Part shown: positions 16,399 through 17,508 of the stretch, piece after piece
Layout of the letters: each line of letters starts with the position of its first letter
Numbering within the stretch: position 1 is the first letter of the stretch
NCBI GenBank assembly: GCA_002279765.1
Contig: NCCR01000153.1
Coordinates: 9,959 to 27,466 of the forward strand
Source: Verrucomicrobia bacterium 12-59-8
GTDB taxonomy: Bacteria > Verrucomicrobiota > Verrucomicrobiae > Verrucomicrobiales > Verrucomicrobiaceae
Direction: 5' to 3'
Length of the DNA: 17,508 nt
Program-made: the position numbers and the translations under genes
The notes under the pieces: model-generated
What the model was told of the DNA's origin: nothing
What the model saw: the letters and a program-made list of their open reading frames with translations, nothing else
Database searches by the model: none

Positions 16399-17508
16399 AT
16401 GTTTCGATTCTTTGTCACCATCTTCCTTCTCAGTTTCGTTCTTCACGCCGCAGAGCCGCGCCCGAACGTCCTCTTTCTGTTCGCCGACGATTTTACCTAT
16501 GAGGCCGTGCGCGCCTTCGGCCACACGGACATCGACACGCCGAATCTCGACCGTCTGGCCGCACGCGGCACGACCTTCACACGCGCCTACAACATGGGCT
16601 CGTGGAGTGGCGCGGTGTGCGTGGCGAGCCGCACGATGTTGAACACCGGACGCAGCGTGTGGGATGCCGGCGCGGTTTATAAAACCACCGACAAGGAACG
16701 CCAGTCCGGCGTGCTCTGGTCGCAGCTGATGAGCAAGGCGGGCTATAAGACCTACATGACCGGCAAGTGGCACGTGCAGACCGATGCGACAAAGGTCTTC
16801 GACATGGCCATGGATGTGCGCCCTGGCATGCCGCAGACGGTGCCCACTTCCTACAATCGTCCCATCGCCGGTCAGACCGATGCGTGGAGCCCGTATGACA
16901 AATCGCTCGGCGGCTTTTGGGAAGGTGGCAAGCATTGGAGCGAAGTCGTGCATGACCACACGATCACGTTTCTCAATGACGCGAAGCAGCAGGAGAAGCC
17001 GTTCTTCATCTACGCCGCCTTCAATGCGCCGCATGATCCACGTCAGGCTCCCAAAGAGTTCCAGGACATGTATCCGCTCAGCCGCATCAAGATGCCGGAG
17101 AACTTCATCCCCGAGTATCCTTACAAGGACGCCATCGGCTGCTCCGAGAAGCTGCGCGACGAACACCTCGCGCCCATGCCGCGCACCGAATTCGCCGTGA
17201 AGACGCACCGCAGCGAATACTACGCGCTCATCACACACCTCGACGTGCAGATTGGCAAGATCCTCGACGCGCTCGATGCGAACGGCCAGGCTGACAACAC
17301 CTGGATCTTCTTCACCGCCGACCACGGTCTCGCCGTGGGCCACCATGGTCTCATCGGCAAACAGAACATGTACGACCACAGCGTGCGCGTGCCCTTCCTC
17401 GTCGCTGGTCCCGGCGTGGCGAAGGGGGCGAAGAACGACAACGCCATTTACCTGCAGGACGTCATGGCCACGGCGCTTGATCTCGCCGAAGCCGAGAAGC
17501 CGCAGCAT
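16399..17508 (+). CDS. Secreted type I sulfatase, CVASR core, 3' end outside window
   Basis: The frame is open from ATG 16399 to the window edge, 370 codons, about three quarters of a typical sulfatase. It has a signal peptide (FFVTIFLLSFVLHAA) and RPNVLFLFADDF with Asp30-Asp31. TPNLDRLAARG is followed by AVCVASRTMLNTGR with the formylglycine Cys74. Further on are TGKWHVQ, then FTADHGLAVGHHGLIGKQN with the distal metal ligands, and RVPFLVAGPG. It closely parallels the 11368 sulfatase in its active-site blocks (AVCxxSR, GKQN-Y-H, RVPF). It is separated from the main sulfatase operon by the HNH pair on the opposite strand and so needs its own promoter within 16285-16398. The best candidate there is weak: TTGTTG 16357-16362, a 15-nt spacer, and TCTAAT 16378-16383. 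Confidence 0.92.
   Translation, partial: MFRFFVTIFLLSFVLHAAEPRPNVLFLFADDFTYEAVRAFGHTDIDTPNLDRLAARGTTFTRAYNMGSWSGAVCVASRTMLNTGRSVWDAGAVYKTTDKERQSGVLWSQLMSKAGYKTYMTGKWHVQTDATKVFDMAMDVRPGMPQTVPTSYNRPIAGQTDAWSPYDKSLGGFWEGGKHWSEVVHDHTITFLNDAKQQEKPFFIYAAFNAPHDPRQAPKEFQDMYPLSRIKMPENFIPEYPYKDAIGCSEKLRDEHLAPMPRTEFAVKTHRSEYYALITHLDVQIGKILDALDANGQADNTWIFFTADHGLAVGHHGLIGKQNMYDHSVRVPFLVAGPGVAKGAKNDNAIYLQDVMATALDLAEAEKPQH

Noticed and set aside
16399..17508. 372-codon minus-strand frame running off the window edge
   Set aside because: The plus strand encodes a clear sulfatase with a signal peptide and CVASR core over the same bases.

Overview
The window is GC-rich, densely coded bacterial DNA. I would place it in Verrucomicrobiota (Prosthecobacter/Verrucomicrobiaceae-like), with Planctomycetota as the alternative. 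The reasons are the many secreted type I sulfatases, a secreted DUF1080 protein, secreted esterases, weak Shine-Dalgarno sequences and a GACAGGCA..TGCCTGTC palindromic repeat. This is inference from gene content; there is no rRNA or phylogenetic marker gene here.

Layout. 1-518 is the C-terminal end of a secreted alpha/beta hydrolase (acetyl-xylan-esterase-like). 591-2939 is a Tat-exported PhoD-type metallophosphatase with an N-terminal jelly-roll-like domain. 2982-3770 (minus) is a secreted DUF1080/3-keto-glycoside hydrolase-type protein, divergent from an SDR oxidoreductase (3895-4689). The region between these two carries a perfect 14-bp palindrome, a good operator candidate. 4790-6078 is a secreted right-handed beta-helix protein broken by a frameshift. 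6096-6267 is a 172-bp element bounded by 33-bp inverted repeats that are themselves hairpins. 6318-7396 (minus) is a DEAD-box RNA helicase with an apparent internal deletion and frameshift.

7492-15583 looks like one operon: a secreted esterase followed by five tandem sulfatases, with gaps of 42, 45, 34 and 11 nt and then a 4-nt overlap. The second sulfatase has lost the part of its active-site motif that follows the catalytic Cys. On the opposite strand, 15616-16284 holds a small unknown protein and an HNH endonuclease as a tight pair. A sixth sulfatase begins at 16399 and runs off the window.

Together the exported enzymes fit breakdown of a sulfated, acetylated polysaccharide: sulfatases remove sulfate, esterases remove acyl groups, and the beta-helix and DUF1080 proteins may act on the glycan chain or its oxidised sugars. 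The substrate cannot be read from the sequence. No sulfatase-maturing enzyme (FGE or anSME), SusC/D-like transporter, tRNA, rRNA or CRISPR was seen. Three disrupted genes in 17.5 kb, one of them a helicase, mean that assembly error must be weighed against real gene decay. No stretch over 300 bases lacks a gene.
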